Shown: positions 26,820 to 36,185, numbered from the stretch's first letter. The stretch is DNA of 64,000 bases from Gilvimarinus xylanilyticus (GCF_024195295.1 NZ_JAMFTH010000001.1:434001-498000); one strand, 5' to 3'. Notes: generated by a model from the sequence alone, not told the origin. Numbers and translations are program-made.

Positions 26820-28124
26820 TTATTTCTTCGCTTTCAATGGCTCGACTGTCGGAATAAGAATCCAAACGGCGGCCAGGGCAATCAGCGCTAGGGAGGCCCC
26901 GATCACAAATGCTGGGGTATAGTTTCCGCCCTGAGTTAACCAGGGAACGAAAATAGTCAGGCCCCAGGCTGAAAATTTGGCGGCCATGCCGGCAAACCCA
27001 GACAGCGACCCTACAGACTTCTGGCTCAGCATATCGGCTGGCAGGGTTTGTACGCTACTGATAGTGGTCTGAAAGCCAAACAAGATGATGCCCATAAGAA
27101 GTACGGCGGTAACCGGGCCACCGGGGTTGGCCATCGCCAGCAGGGCAGGCAACATTAACAGGCAACCCAGGGTAATCACAAACTTGCGGGTTTTGTTAAT
27201 GGTCCAACCCGCATTAATGCGGTTTTGCGATAAAAGCCCGCCAAACCAAGCGCCGAACATGGCGCCTACATAGGGAACCCAACCATAGAGTGCGATGCCT
27301 TTAACATCCATATTGTAAACTTCGGCAAGGTAGGTCGGAATCCAGAAAACAAACAGCCACCAAATTGGGTCAATCGCCGCAGAGGCAATAATAACGCCCC
27401 AGCTTTGTTTGCGCGACAGCATTTCTTTGGTATTCGGAGCATACTCGGTTTCGACGTTATTATCGTCGGTAGCTGGGGTGGTTTTTTGACCCGTTAGAAT
27501 ATAATCGCGTTCTTCTTCGGTAATCCAAGGGTGCATCTTAGGTGGGCATTTAACCAGAATCAGCCAGGGGATTAACCAGAGCAGGCCGATTAAACCGACA
27601 ATGACAAAAATGGCTTGCCAGCTAAAATGAACGGCAAGATAAGCGATAATGGGAATAGAGACCAGTCCACCGATGGCGGCGCCAGAGTTAAAAATCCCCT
27701 GAGCCAGTGCACGCTCTTTGGAGGGGAACCACTCGGCATTACCCTTGGCGGCGCCGGGCCAGTTGCCGGCTTCAGCCACACCCAGCAAGCTGCGGAAAAT
27801 ACTTAAAGAGACAACCCCTTGCCCGAAAGCGTGCAGGGCAGTCGCAATAGACCAAACACCAATTGACAGAGCAAAACCGATACGGGTGCCGACCCAGTCG
27901 AAAATTTTACCGAAAATGGCTTGGCCCAATGCGTAGGCGAGAATGAAAAAGCCGGAAATTGTGCCGTAAATCGCTTTTCGACCGTCGGCGTCCAGTTCTG
28001 GGTACAGGTCTTCACCCATGCTTGTCGCCCACAATACGTTCATGGTCTGGCGATCGATATAGTTAATGATGGTCGCTAAGGCAATTAGGGCAATTACCCA
28101 CCATCTTAAGTTTTTCACTTTCAT
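26820..28124 (-). CDS. MFS transporter, anion:cation symporter family (hexuronate type)
   Basis: The protein has 434 residues and about 12 membrane segments. It starts with MKVKNLRWWVIALIALATII and NYIDRQTMNVL, contains the loop motif GKIFDWVGTRIGFALSIGVW and RSLLGVAEAGNWPGAAKGNA, all characteristic of the ACS family that includes ExuT and other sugar-acid importers of the inner membrane. In this setting it probably imports unsaturated uronate monomer or short oligomers released from alginate (inference). A CTTAGGGAG ribosome site precedes the ATG. gntR-2 lies 105 bases upstream on the same strand, so the two may share a transcript. Confidence 0.85.
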   Translation of the reverse strand: MKVKNLRWWVIALIALATIINYIDRQTMNVLWATSMGEDLYPELDADGRKAIYGTISGFFILAYALGQAIFGKIFDWVGTRIGFALSIGVWSIATALHAFGQGVVSLSIFRSLLGVAEAGNWPGAAKGNAEWFPSKERALAQGIFNSGAAIGGLVSIPIIAYLAVHFSWQAIFVIVGLIGLLWLIPWLILVKCPPKMHPWITEEERDYILTGQKTTPATDDNNVETEYAPNTKEMLSRKQSWGVIIASAAIDPIWWLFVFWIPTYLAEVYNMDVKGIALYGWVPYVGAMFGAWFGGLLSQNRINAGWTINKTRKFVITLGCLLMLPALLAMANPGGPVTAVLLMGIILFGFQTTISSVQTLPADMLSQKSVGSLSGFAGMAAKFSAWGLTIFVPWLTQGGNYTPAFVIGASLALIALAAVWILIPTVEPLKAKK

Positions 28125-28229
28125 TATTTTACTCCCTAAGAAGTTGTAGTGTGTTGTAAGCGGTGAATGTGGGCGAGTGAGCTGGTCTTATGTGACACCT
28201 AGGTTGATCACTCCCGGTTATGGGTTACT

Positions 28230-29018
28230 TTAGATTGATTCGGGTTTAGAGGTATATTGGATTCTGCTTAGCGAGAACCTCTCTCGCCGTTCATTGAGTT
28301 GTCGACGAACCTCCTCTACCGCACGTTCTTCTGTGGTTGTATGCAGTGCGTCCAGTGAGCGCGAAAAGTGGTTTCGCATAGCAACACGTGCGGCATGGCA
28401 GTCTCGATCTTTAAGGGTGTTTAAAATTGCCCGGTGTTCTTCAATTCTTTTTGAACCATCCGTGCGGCAAACTGATTGGTGTGCCGTTTTAATCTCGGGC
28501 AAATTGGCCTGTATATCCCACAGATGCTGAATAACGTTGATCAGTGGGCGGTTTTGAGTTGAGTGCGCAATAACAGAGTGAAATTTTCGATCGGCGACTT
28601 CGGATGTCAGGTTGCCGCTGTCGTTTTCCTCAATCATTTCTTTGAGCGCGCCTTCAAGCTCTGTAAGTTCTGCTTCAGTCATAGTTGAGGCGGCCAGTGC
28701 GGCAGCTTCAGACTCTATCAGTACCCGCGCTTCTGTAATTTCAAAGGGGCTGTACTCCCGTGGGTTGTCGCTTTTGGTCTGAAAGGATTTGAGTGCGTAG
28801 ACGCCGGATCCTGTTTGCACCTCGACCCGTCCCATCACCTCTAGGGCGATGATGGCTTCGCGAATCGTAGGTCGGCTTACGCCGTAGCGTTCAGATAGCT
28901 CACGCTCAGGCGGCAGCCTGGCGCCCGCTGGAAACTGTCCCGAATCCAAAGCCTTTAGCATTTTTTGGGCAACCCTGCGGTAGGTGCGCTGGTTTTTTTT
29001 GCCGCTGGCTGTGCTCAT
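28230..29018 (-). CDS. FadR-subfamily GntR transcriptional regulator (copy 2)
   Basis: The protein has 262 residues, aligning without gaps to copy 1 over almost its full length; the winged-helix core PERELSERYGVSRPTIREAI is identical. Differences cluster in the N-terminal dozen residues, the linker after the HTH, and the C-terminal tail (extra KPESI). The same recognition helix implies the same operators, while FCD differences could change ligand response. It is followed by the MFS gene on the minus strand and is divergent from the PL6 operon. The upstream motif at 29088-29110 lies about 70 bases from its start. Confidence 0.87.
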   Translation of the reverse strand: MSTASGKKNQRTYRRVAQKMLKALDSGQFPAGARLPPERELSERYGVSRPTIREAIIALEVMGRVEVQTGSGVYALKSFQTKSDNPREYSPFEITEARVLIESEAAALAASTMTEAELTELEGALKEMIEENDSGNLTSEVADRKFHSVIAHSTQNRPLINVIQHLWDIQANLPEIKTAHQSVCRTDGSKRIEEHRAILNTLKDRDCHAARVAMRNHFSRSLDALHTTTEERAVEEVRRQLNERRERFSLSRIQYTSKPESI

Positions 29019-29087
29019 TCGTTTGCTCCCCGCATTCTAATGACAGGTAATGACTCTTTGACCTGTACTCTAACATGATTTTTAATA

Positions 29088-29110
29088 ATTGGTAATACAT
29101 ATTGGTCAAC
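29088..29110. promoter_or_regulatory. Candidate regulon operator 4 (gntR-2 upstream)
   Basis: ATTGGTAATACATATTGG then TCAAC, nearly the same as the site upstream of gntR-1. On the minus strand it contains TTGACC, a plausible -35 box for gntR-2. Confidence 0.6.
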
Positions 29111-29277
29111 TTTGTGGCTTGAATCGATTCATTATTAGTGGATTGAGTCAATGAGTTCATGTGTCAGCGCATTAAAATGACAAAAACGGCGTTTGTAGCG
29201 ATGTTGTTGAGCGATTTAATCGTTTAAATAGCCGTCTCTCGGGGACAAGAGGGCAGATTTTATGGTTTGGTAGGTGT

Positions 29278-29325
29278 ATTGGTAATAATAAGTGGTTGAC
29301 ATGATTGTTGGGCGGTTGGTAGTCT
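29278..29325 (+). promoter_or_regulatory. Candidate promoter of the PL6 operon (regulon site 5)
   Basis: ATTGGTAATAATAAGTGG runs into TTGACA (29296-29301); the -10 box TAGTCT follows at 29320-29325 after 18 bases. The predicted start is near 29332, about 200 bases before the PL6 coding sequence. ACCAGATTGGT near 29330 is a further partial palindrome around the start site. Confidence 0.65.
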
Positions 29326-29486
29326 CTTAACCAGATTGGTCGACTGAGTCGGTGACGGTTGCTTCTCGTTTTGGCAGGAGATGGCGCGCCGGACATCCCC
29401 GCTTCGTCGCCGAAGCCAAGCAAGCTCGAGCACTGGTCCCTGTCAGAAATTGGCGATGCGCTGTTTCTGGCATGTGGCTCTCCTTG

Positions 29487-29523
29487 GGTCGGGCCTTCTT
29501 TTAGGAGGCCCGGCCGCTTTTTT
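29487..29523 (+). terminator. Intrinsic terminator inside the PL6 leader
   Basis: A 10-bp stem (29487-29496 with 29506-29515, one G-U pair), loop CTTCTTTTA-like, then CTTTTTT. It lies between the promoter and the PL6 start, so it would produce a leader RNA of roughly 190 nt unless read through. Confidence 0.75.
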
Positions 29524-29547
29524 AAGTGAAAGTGTGGTGTGTTTAAT

Positions 29548-31758
29548 ATGAATAATAAGTCTCCATTGCGTTCTAGTCTTTTCGTTCTCGCCCTGTTTCC
29601 TGCACTGTGTGCGGCTAAAGATTACTCTGTTTCCGATTTTTCCGAATACCAAAACGCTGTCGATCAGCTAGAGCCTGGCGATCGGGTTTTATTACAAGAT
29701 GGCGTGTGGAGCGATGTTGAATTCGTTTTCTCTGCTAGGGGCACCGCCGAGGAGCCTATTACCTTAGCGGCAGAAAACCCTGGAAAAGCGATCATAAGCG
29801 GTCGCTCCAACTTAAAGCTTGCCGGTGAGCATTTGGTGGTTCGCGGATTGGTGTTTAAGAACGGTTACACCCCGTCTGACACTGTTATTTCCTTTCGCAC
29901 CGCAAAGCCGAAGAGCGAGGAAGACTACTCGACGATTGCGATGAATACTCGGTTGACTGAAGTTGTTATTGATGATTTTAGCAACCCCGATCGGTATGAG
30001 ACTGATTATTGGGTAAGTGTTTATGGCAAGAACAATCGTATTGACCATAACCATTTCAGCTTTAAGCGCAATAAAGGCGTAACCATGGCAGTGCGGCTTG
30101 ATACCGAGCACAGTCGAGAAAATAACCATGTGATCGAATACAACTATTTTGGTCCGCGCCCGGTATTGGGGTCGAATGGCGGTGAGACTCTGCGTATTGG
30201 TACCAGTCATTTCTCTCTAAGCGACTCGCTCACAACCGTTGCACACAACTATTTTGAGCACTGCGATGGTGAAGTGGAAATTATATCCAATAAGTCGGGG
30301 AATAATGTCTTGAAAAATAATGTGTTTTTCGAGTCGCGCGGCACCCTAACGTTACGCCACGGCAATGGAAACTTAGTAGAAGGTAATGCGTTCATTGGTA
30401 ATGGGGTTGATCATACAGGCGGCATTCGTGTGATTAACGCCGATCAAATCGTAAGAAATAACTATATGTCTGGGCTTACAGGATCACGCTTTGGTGGTGG
30501 GTTGGTGGTTATGAACGGGGTGCCGAATTCGCCCATCAATCGCTACCATCAAGTCGATAATGCGCTTATAACAGGCAATACTTTGGTTAACGTCGACAGA
30601 ATTATCTTCGGTGCCGGTAGCGACGAAGAGCGAAGCGCTGCTCCTTCTAATAGCCGTTTTGAGAACAACACCATCGTTAATGACTCAGGCGAGTCACCCT
30701 TTGAGCTTCATGACAGTGTAAAAGGGATAGAATTTGATGGGAACAAAGCGAATTTTTCAGTCGCTAAAGAACTGAAGGAAGGGTTTACCAAAGTCGATAA
30801 CTTGGATGTTTCTGTACCCGAGCTGCCCGTTGAGAAAGATGAAGTCGGCGTTTCCTGGTACCCCAAATATGAAAAAACTGACCGCTTTAGTCGCAAAAAT
30901 AGCGTTAAGGTCGCGCCAGGCGCGGATACGGTTTTGGACGTTTACAGTGGTCTTGAGGACGCTGCCGAGCTAGTGCTTGATGAGGGGCACTATCATTTCT
31001 CCAAAACATTGATTCTAGATAAGCCGCTGGTTATCAAGGGTGCGGGAAAGGGGAAAACGACGTTAACGTTTGCTCGTAAATCCTTGGTGGATCTTATGAA
31101 TGGAAGTTCGCTTCGCCTTCAAGATCTGACGGTCAGCGGTGCACGCGCACCGGATGATAAGGCCAATGCCGTGATTCGTTCAGACAGCTCACCTATGACC
31201 AAAAACTTTCAGTTAGAACTTTTAGGTGTTGAAGTACAAGATCTAGATATCAATAAGGACTTTGACGTCATTAAGCTTCGCAAGAGCACCTTTGCTGATG
31301 AGGTTCTGATTAAAGATTCAAGCTTTAATAATATTAAAGGATCTGTACTTAAACTGGACTCGGAAAAAGACGATTATGGTATGTATAACGCCGAATACAT
31401 TACCGTTAAAAACTCTACAGTGAGTAATGCCACTGGCGGTTTGATGACGGTGTATCGCGGCGGCACCGATGAAAGTACATTTGGTCCTCACGTGCATGTT
31501 GCCGGTGTGACTATCGAGTCCTCTCCTGCAGCGGATTCAAGCGGGCATAGCATTTTATTGCATGGTGTTCAGCGCGGTCTTATTGAGAGTAATCATTTTG
31601 TAAATAGCGCGCCTGTCTTGATTCAGCATACGGTAGGCGGGCCGGTCATTCGCATTGAATCTAATACTTACAGCAATAAACCTTTATACAAGGTCGAAAG
31701 CGTGGTGTCGGGAATGGAGTCCACCTTCAGTGCTGATAATAATAATTTTTCTGAGTAA
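29548..31758 (+). CDS. Polysaccharide lyase family 6 alginate lyase
   Basis: The product has 736 residues from ATG 29548 (GTG at 29539 is possible; the ribosome site is weak for both). A signal peptide (MNNKSPLRSSLFVLALFPAL) predicts export. The mature protein is a right-handed parallel beta-helix of the chondroitinase-B type, with repeated N-rich turns such as NHVIEYNYFGPRP and NNVLKNNVF. The PL6 catalytic lysine and arginine fit K249 (NKSGNN) and R270 (RHGNGN), 21 residues apart as in characterised PL6 enzymes. A second helix-rich half (from about 450) makes it a two-domain PL6. It cleaves alginate by beta-elimination and is the first gene of the operon running to 40070. Confidence 0.9.
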   Translation: MNNKSPLRSSLFVLALFPALCAAKDYSVSDFSEYQNAVDQLEPGDRVLLQDGVWSDVEFVFSARGTAEEPITLAAENPGKAIISGRSNLKLAGEHLVVRGLVFKNGYTPSDTVISFRTAKPKSEEDYSTIAMNTRLTEVVIDDFSNPDRYETDYWVSVYGKNNRIDHNHFSFKRNKGVTMAVRLDTEHSRENNHVIEYNYFGPRPVLGSNGGETLRIGTSHFSLSDSLTTVAHNYFEHCDGEVEIISNKSGNNVLKNNVFFESRGTLTLRHGNGNLVEGNAFIGNGVDHTGGIRVINADQIVRNNYMSGLTGSRFGGGLVVMNGVPNSPINRYHQVDNALITGNTLVNVDRIIFGAGSDEERSAAPSNSRFENNTIVNDSGESPFELHDSVKGIEFDGNKANFSVAKELKEGFTKVDNLDVSVPELPVEKDEVGVSWYPKYEKTDRFSRKNSVKVAPGADTVLDVYSGLEDAAELVLDEGHYHFSKTLILDKPLVIKGAGKGKTTLTFARKSLVDLMNGSSLRLQDLTVSGARAPDDKANAVIRSDSSPMTKNFQLELLGVEVQDLDINKDFDVIKLRKSTFADEVLIKDSSFNNIKGSVLKLDSEKDDYGMYNAEYITVKNSTVSNATGGLMTVYRGGTDESTFGPHVHVAGVTIESSPAADSSGHSILLHGVQRGLIESNHFVNSAPVLIQHTVGGPVIRIESNTYSNKPLYKVESVVSGMESTFSADNNNFSE

Positions 31759-31764
31759 GCGATT

Positions 31765-33921
31765 ATGAGATTGATGCCCTTGATGACCAAAGCCTTCAGT
31801 ATTCTCTTGCTGCTTTTAGGTGTGGCTTCTGCGGCGGCCGCCTCTCCCTCGTTGGTACTTAACGAAGATGATATTGGCGCCTTGCGTGAGGCGTCGGGTG
31901 GTTTGCTCGAAACCTCGTTGCAAGCCAATAAAATCGTGGCTGATGAGGCGATCGCCGCCGGAATAGTCGTTCCCTGGCCCAAAGATGCTGGTGGTGGGTA
32001 TACCCATGAACAGCATAAGCGTAACTACAAGGCAATGTACGCTGCGGCTCTGCAGTATCAGATAAGCGGAGATACCCGCTACAGCCACTATGTGGCCGAG
32101 ATGCTTAGTGCGTACGCGGATATGTACCCACAGTTAGATTTGCATCCCGAGAAAAAAGAGCAAACCCCGGGAAAGCTCTTTTGGCAGAGTCTTAATGAGG
32201 CTGTGTGGTTGGTTTACACCAGCCAAGCTTACGATATGGTGGCAGAGACCTTTAGCGATGAGCTAAGGGATCGGTTAAAAAATAATCTCCTCTTTCCGGT
32301 GGCCGACTACTTATCGAAAGGCCAGCCTCAGACCTTTGATAAAATTCATAACCACGGTACTTGGGCTGTTGCCGCCGTTGGTATGGTGGGCTACGCGACA
32401 GGTCGAGACGATTATGTGGAGCAGGCTCTTAAAGGCTTGGATAGGCGCGGAAACTCTGGCTTTTATAAACAGCTGGACGAATTGTTTTCGCCCGATGGTT
32501 ATTACACCGAAGGGCCCTATTACCAGCGCTATGCGCTTATGCCGTTCGTATGGTTTGCCAAAGCTATTGAAACGAATGAACCGGATAAAGCCATTTTCAA
32601 GTATCGCGACGGTATTTTGCTTAAAGCCATCTACACCACGTTAGAGCTGAGCTACAACGGTTTATTCTTACCCATTAATGATGCCATTAAAGACAAAGGT
32701 ATTAAGACCGAAGAGTTGGTTCAGGCACTTGCCATTGCTTACGATATTACTGCGGACAAATCCCTGAGCGATATTGCTCGTCAGCAAGAGAGGGTAAGCT
32801 TAAGTGCAGGCGGAGTAGCGCTTTCGAAAATCATTGCCGAGGGGGAGGTGGTTCCCTATAACTACCCGTCAAAAGTCTATCGCGATGGTGCCGATGGCGA
32901 ACAGGGAGCATTGACGCTATTGCGTTCGGGAGATAATGAATCCGGAACCTTGGTGGTGGCGAAGAATACCAGTCAAGGAATGGGGCACGGCCACTATGAC
33001 CGTCTTAGCTGGCAATTCTATGATGATGGCCACGAAGTGGTCACCGATTATGGTGCTGCTCGTTATCTTAATGTCGAGGCAAAATACGGCGGTCATTATT
33101 TAACCGAGAACAAGACCTGGGCCAAGCAAACAGTTGCTCACAATACTTTGGTGGTCGACAAGGCCAGTCAGTTTGATACGGATCTAGATAAGGCCAATAA
33201 GAATCCTGCCGAACAGGTGGCTTTCATTCAAGATAATGTGGCTGATATTAGTATAGGCCGTATCAATACCGCTTATGAAGGCGTTCAACTTACTCGCATC
33301 CAGGCATTGGTTAAGCCGAAGTCGATAGAGCCGTTTGTTATCGATGTGGTGAGTATCGAATCTGACACGCAGCATTTATATGACTTGCCACTGCATTTTA
33401 ATGGACAAGTTATAGATCATAACCTAGAAAATTCCGAGTCTTTCAATATTTGGAAGCCTTTGGGAAAGAGTAATGGGTATCAACATATGCTGCTGCGCAG
33501 TGAAGGCAATAGCGCAACAACCAATAACCGTCTCACATGGTTAATGGGTGACCGGTTTTACTCTTATACCTATGGTTACCAGGCCGAAAGTGCAAAACAG
33601 GCGAACACCTTGTTCTTCCAGTTGGGGGCGAACGACCCTAATCATAACCTGCGTAGGGATCAAGGGGTGGTTAGACGCCTTAAAGCCGATAGCGCTGTTA
33701 TGTACGCGGTGCTTGAACCCCATGGTGAATACAATGGCACCGCCGAGTATGTACGAAACTCTTATAGCCGGGTTAATTCCTTAGATTATAAACCTACAAA
33801 AACAGGCGCTGAGTTAACTGTAGATATGGGGCAGGGGCTAACCTACACTCTAATTTTAACTAAAGGTGACGAAAATTCGTCTCTGGTTAAAGCAAAAGTT
33901 ATCGAATTATCAGAAAACTGA
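31765..33921 (+). CDS. Polysaccharide lyase family 17 oligoalginate lyase
   Basis: The protein has 718 residues. It shows exolytic oligoalginate lyase architecture: a signal peptide (to about residue 26), an (alpha/alpha) toroid domain, then a C-terminal heparinase II/III-like beta-sandwich beginning near TLLRSGDNESGTLVVAKN. The residues equivalent to those of Saccharophagus Alg17C are visible: Asn196-His197 in IHNHGTW and Tyr253 in YYTEGPYYQRY, with the same 56-residue His-Tyr spacing. It releases unsaturated monomer (DEH) from alginate oligomers, probably in the periplasm. The start lies 6 bases after the PL6 stop, so the two are probably translated together. Confidence 0.93.
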   Translation: MRLMPLMTKAFSILLLLLGVASAAAASPSLVLNEDDIGALREASGGLLETSLQANKIVADEAIAAGIVVPWPKDAGGGYTHEQHKRNYKAMYAAALQYQISGDTRYSHYVAEMLSAYADMYPQLDLHPEKKEQTPGKLFWQSLNEAVWLVYTSQAYDMVAETFSDELRDRLKNNLLFPVADYLSKGQPQTFDKIHNHGTWAVAAVGMVGYATGRDDYVEQALKGLDRRGNSGFYKQLDELFSPDGYYTEGPYYQRYALMPFVWFAKAIETNEPDKAIFKYRDGILLKAIYTTLELSYNGLFLPINDAIKDKGIKTEELVQALAIAYDITADKSLSDIARQQERVSLSAGGVALSKIIAEGEVVPYNYPSKVYRDGADGEQGALTLLRSGDNESGTLVVAKNTSQGMGHGHYDRLSWQFYDDGHEVVTDYGAARYLNVEAKYGGHYLTENKTWAKQTVAHNTLVVDKASQFDTDLDKANKNPAEQVAFIQDNVADISIGRINTAYEGVQLTRIQALVKPKSIEPFVIDVVSIESDTQHLYDLPLHFNGQVIDHNLENSESFNIWKPLGKSNGYQHMLLRSEGNSATTNNRLTWLMGDRFYSYTYGYQAESAKQANTLFFQLGANDPNHNLRRDQGVVRRLKADSAVMYAVLEPHGEYNGTAEYVRNSYSRVNSLDYKPTKTGAELTVDMGQGLTYTLILTKGDENSSLVKAKVIELSEN

Positions 33922-33988
33922 TACTTATTAATATTGACAGGGATGCATCATAAGTTTCCTTTATCCGTGATTGTTATAGGTGAAGATT

Positions 33989-34336
33989 ATGTTAATTGAA
34001 TCTAGCAAGTTTATTGAGATGGATACCATCGAAGAAGAAGATGTAGCCCCCGGCGTAAAGCGTCGCATTATGGGTTATAACGAACAAATTATGGTGGTTC
34101 GCGTAACTTTTGAAGAGGGAAGTGAGGGTTATGTGCATAGCCATTTTCACTCTCAGGTCGCTTATGTCGAGCGCGGTAAGTTTGAGGTTATGATCGACGG
34201 CGAGAAGAAAATCCTTAAAGGTGGTGACTGTTTTTACGTTCCGCCTAATGAAGAGCACGGCGCTGTTTGCCTTGAAGCGGGGATTTTGATTGATATTTTC
34301 AGTCCTATTCGAGCCGATATGGTCGGTGGAAAATAA
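33989..34336 (+). CDS. kdgF: KdgF-like cupin, unsaturated uronate linearisation
   Basis: The product has 115 residues from ATG 33989, with AGGTGA 5 bases before it (a GTG at 33980 lies inside the ribosome site). A single cupin barrel shows the metal ligands HSHFHSQ with a later His in PPNEEHGA. KdgF converts 4,5-unsaturated uronate monomers to the linear keto form (DEH or DKI) in pectin and alginate catabolism, following the lyases directly upstream. It has no signal peptide, so it acts in the cytosol. It lies 67 bases after PL17, in the same operon. Confidence 0.9.
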   Translation: MLIESSKFIEMDTIEEEDVAPGVKRRIMGYNEQIMVVRVTFEEGSEGYVHSHFHSQVAYVERGKFEVMIDGEKKILKGGDCFYVPPNEEHGAVCLEAGILIDIFSPIRADMVGGK

Positions 34337-34399
34337 GCAAGTCTCTCGTTAATCGGCATTTTGTAGAAAATGCATGCTAAATCCTTAGGTGGGTGTTTT

Positions 34400-35152
34400 A
34401 TGAAACTAAATAATCGTGTTTGTGTTATTACCGGCGGGGGACGTGATATTGGCCGTTCAATTTCACTGAAACTTGCCAAAGAAGGAGCCAAACTGGTTAT
34501 TAACTATTATGGTAGCCGGGAAGAGGCTGAAAAGACCCTGGCCGATGTTAAAGAGCTGGGCGCAGAGGCGATTTTGGTTCAAGGGGACATGGGTAAACCC
34601 GAAGAGGTACAGTCACTTATCAACAAAACCCAAGAAGCTTATGGGGAAAAGATTGACATTCTAGTCAATGTTGCGGGTGGTTTGGTAGAGCGAAAAACCA
34701 TTGATGAGATGGACCCGGACTTTTTTGATTTTGTGGTTCGCTTAAATCTCACCAGCACCTTTCTTCTGACTAAATATGTTACCCCTCATATGGAGAAGGG
34801 CGGTGCCATTATTAACTTCTCCTCCCAGGCCGGTCGCGATGGCGGTGGCCCTGGCGCCTCGGCTTATGCTACTGCAAAAGGCGCGGTAATGACCTTTACC
34901 CGTTCCATGGCTAAGGAACTCGGACCGAAAGGTATACGAGTTAATTCTCTATGTCCGGGAATGATCAGTACGACCTTTCACGATACCTTCACCAAGGATG
35001 AAGCGCGTAAAAACGTTGCGGGGGCCACGCCTTTACGTCGCGAAGGTTCACCCGATGAAGTGGCCGATGTGGTGGCTTATCTTGCATCCGATGAAGCATC
35101 TTTCCTGACCGGTTTGAATATGGATGTTAATGGCGGTTTGCTGTTTTCTTAA
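34400..35152 (+). CDS. Short-chain dehydrogenase/reductase, candidate DEH reductase
   Basis: The product has 250 residues from ATG 34400. The nucleotide-binding motif is TGGGRDIGRS, NVAGG replaces the usual NNAG, and the catalytic set is Ser in INFSSQAGRD with YATAK (YxxxK). The charged residues after beta-2 (YYGSREEAEK) favour NADP(H) or mixed use. SDRs in this position of alginate loci reduce DEH to 2-keto-3-deoxygluconate (as the Sphingomonas A1-R enzyme does), which fits its location between kdgF and kdgK. It could also be a KduD-type enzyme acting on DKII. Confidence 0.87.
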   Translation: MKLNNRVCVITGGGRDIGRSISLKLAKEGAKLVINYYGSREEAEKTLADVKELGAEAILVQGDMGKPEEVQSLINKTQEAYGEKIDILVNVAGGLVERKTIDEMDPDFFDFVVRLNLTSTFLLTKYVTPHMEKGGAIINFSSQAGRDGGGPGASAYATAKGAVMTFTRSMAKELGPKGIRVNSLCPGMISTTFHDTFTKDEARKNVAGATPLRREGSPDEVADVVAYLASDEASFLTGLNMDVNGGLLFS

Positions 35153-35166
35153 ATTATAGATAAGCA

Positions 35167-35190
35167 AGGCCTGCATTCCATGGCAGGCCT
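35167..35190 (+). other. Intra-operon stem-loop before kdgK
   Basis: AGGCCTGC and GCAGGCCT form an 8-bp perfect stem with an ATTCCATG loop, 24 bases before the kdgK GTG and without a T-run. Possible RNA-stabilising or processing element. Confidence 0.5.
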
Positions 35191-35213
35191 ATTCTCTACA
35201 ATAGAGGTATTTT

Positions 35214-36143
35214 GTGAAGATTGCAGCGATTGGGGAATGCATGCTGGAGATGTCCAGCGGTAGCTTGTCCGCTGACCTTTCCAAGGTTCCAGCGGTTATT
35301 GGATACGGGGGTGATACCCTCAATACCGCCGTCTATTTGGCAAGACTGGGTTCACAGTCGAGTTTTGTAACCGCTATGGGTGACGATCCGGCCAGTGAGT
35401 GGATGATGGCCCAGTGGAAGTCTAACGGCGTAGAGACCTCTTTAGTACGTAAAGATGAAGAGAAGCGTCCCGGGGTGTATCACATAAGCAACGATGAATC
35501 GGGCGAGCGCCATTTTATTTACTGGCGCAATGACTCGGCAGCAAAATATATTGTCGATAGCGATGCTAAGCGAGAGGCGCTTCAATCAGACCTTTCAGGG
35601 TTTGATTTTATTTACCTATCCGGTATTAGTCTTGCGATTATTGATGCGGATTCCCAGAATCGATTGTTTGAGATGTTACAAGCTCTGCAATCTGCGGGTA
35701 AGAAAATAGTTTTTGACGGTAATTATCGTCCTGTTCTATGGGAAAGCACTGATCTGGCTCAAAAGGCGTTCAGTAGGGCTTACGCCATCAGCGACATAGC
35801 CCTTCCCACCATAGATGATGAATCTCGATTATTTGGCGAATCCGATAAAGATGTCGTGCTTGATAGAATTCGGCAGTGCGGTGCCCGTGAAATTGTATTA
35901 AAAATGGGGGCTGAAGGTTGCTGTGTTGACGACGGCGTAACCCGTGCAATGGTGACCGGTCGCCGAGTAGAAGTGGTTGATACCACATCGGCGGGAGACT
36001 CGTTTAACGCTGCCTACTTGCATTATCGCTCGCAAGGGGAGAGCTTCGAGGTGTCTGCGCAGAAGGGGCATCTACTGGCCTCAACGGTAATCCAGTACAA
36101 AGGCGCCATTATCTCTGAAAGCGATATGCCCAGCTTTCAGTAG
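35214..36143 (+). CDS. kdgK: 2-keto-3-deoxygluconate kinase
   Basis: The product has 309 residues from a GTG (35214) with AGAGG upstream. This PfkB-family sugar kinase phosphorylates KDG to KDPG with ATP. It has the N-terminal GECMLEMSSG, the substrate loop GYGGDTLNTAVYLARLG and the C-terminal signature DTTSAGDSFNAAYL with the catalytic Asp in AGDSF. The family match to KdgK rather than fructokinase rests on the N-terminal motif and on its neighbours kdgF and the SDR. Its product KDPG would need Eda to be split; no eda is present in the window. Confidence 0.92.
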   Translation: MKIAAIGECMLEMSSGSLSADLSKVPAVIGYGGDTLNTAVYLARLGSQSSFVTAMGDDPASEWMMAQWKSNGVETSLVRKDEEKRPGVYHISNDESGERHFIYWRNDSAAKYIVDSDAKREALQSDLSGFDFIYLSGISLAIIDADSQNRLFEMLQALQSAGKKIVFDGNYRPVLWESTDLAQKAFSRAYAISDIALPTIDDESRLFGESDKDVVLDRIRQCGAREIVLKMGAEGCCVDDGVTRAMVTGRRVEVVDTTSAGDSFNAAYLHYRSQGESFEVSAQKGHLLASTVIQYKGAIISESDMPSFQ

Positions 36144-36185
36144 GCGCAGATACGAATTCTTCTCAACATTAAAAGAGAGTTATCC

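Noticed and set aside
29172-29652. Minus-strand frames across the PL6 leader
   Set aside because: They cover the promoter and terminator of the PL6 operon and show no protein features.
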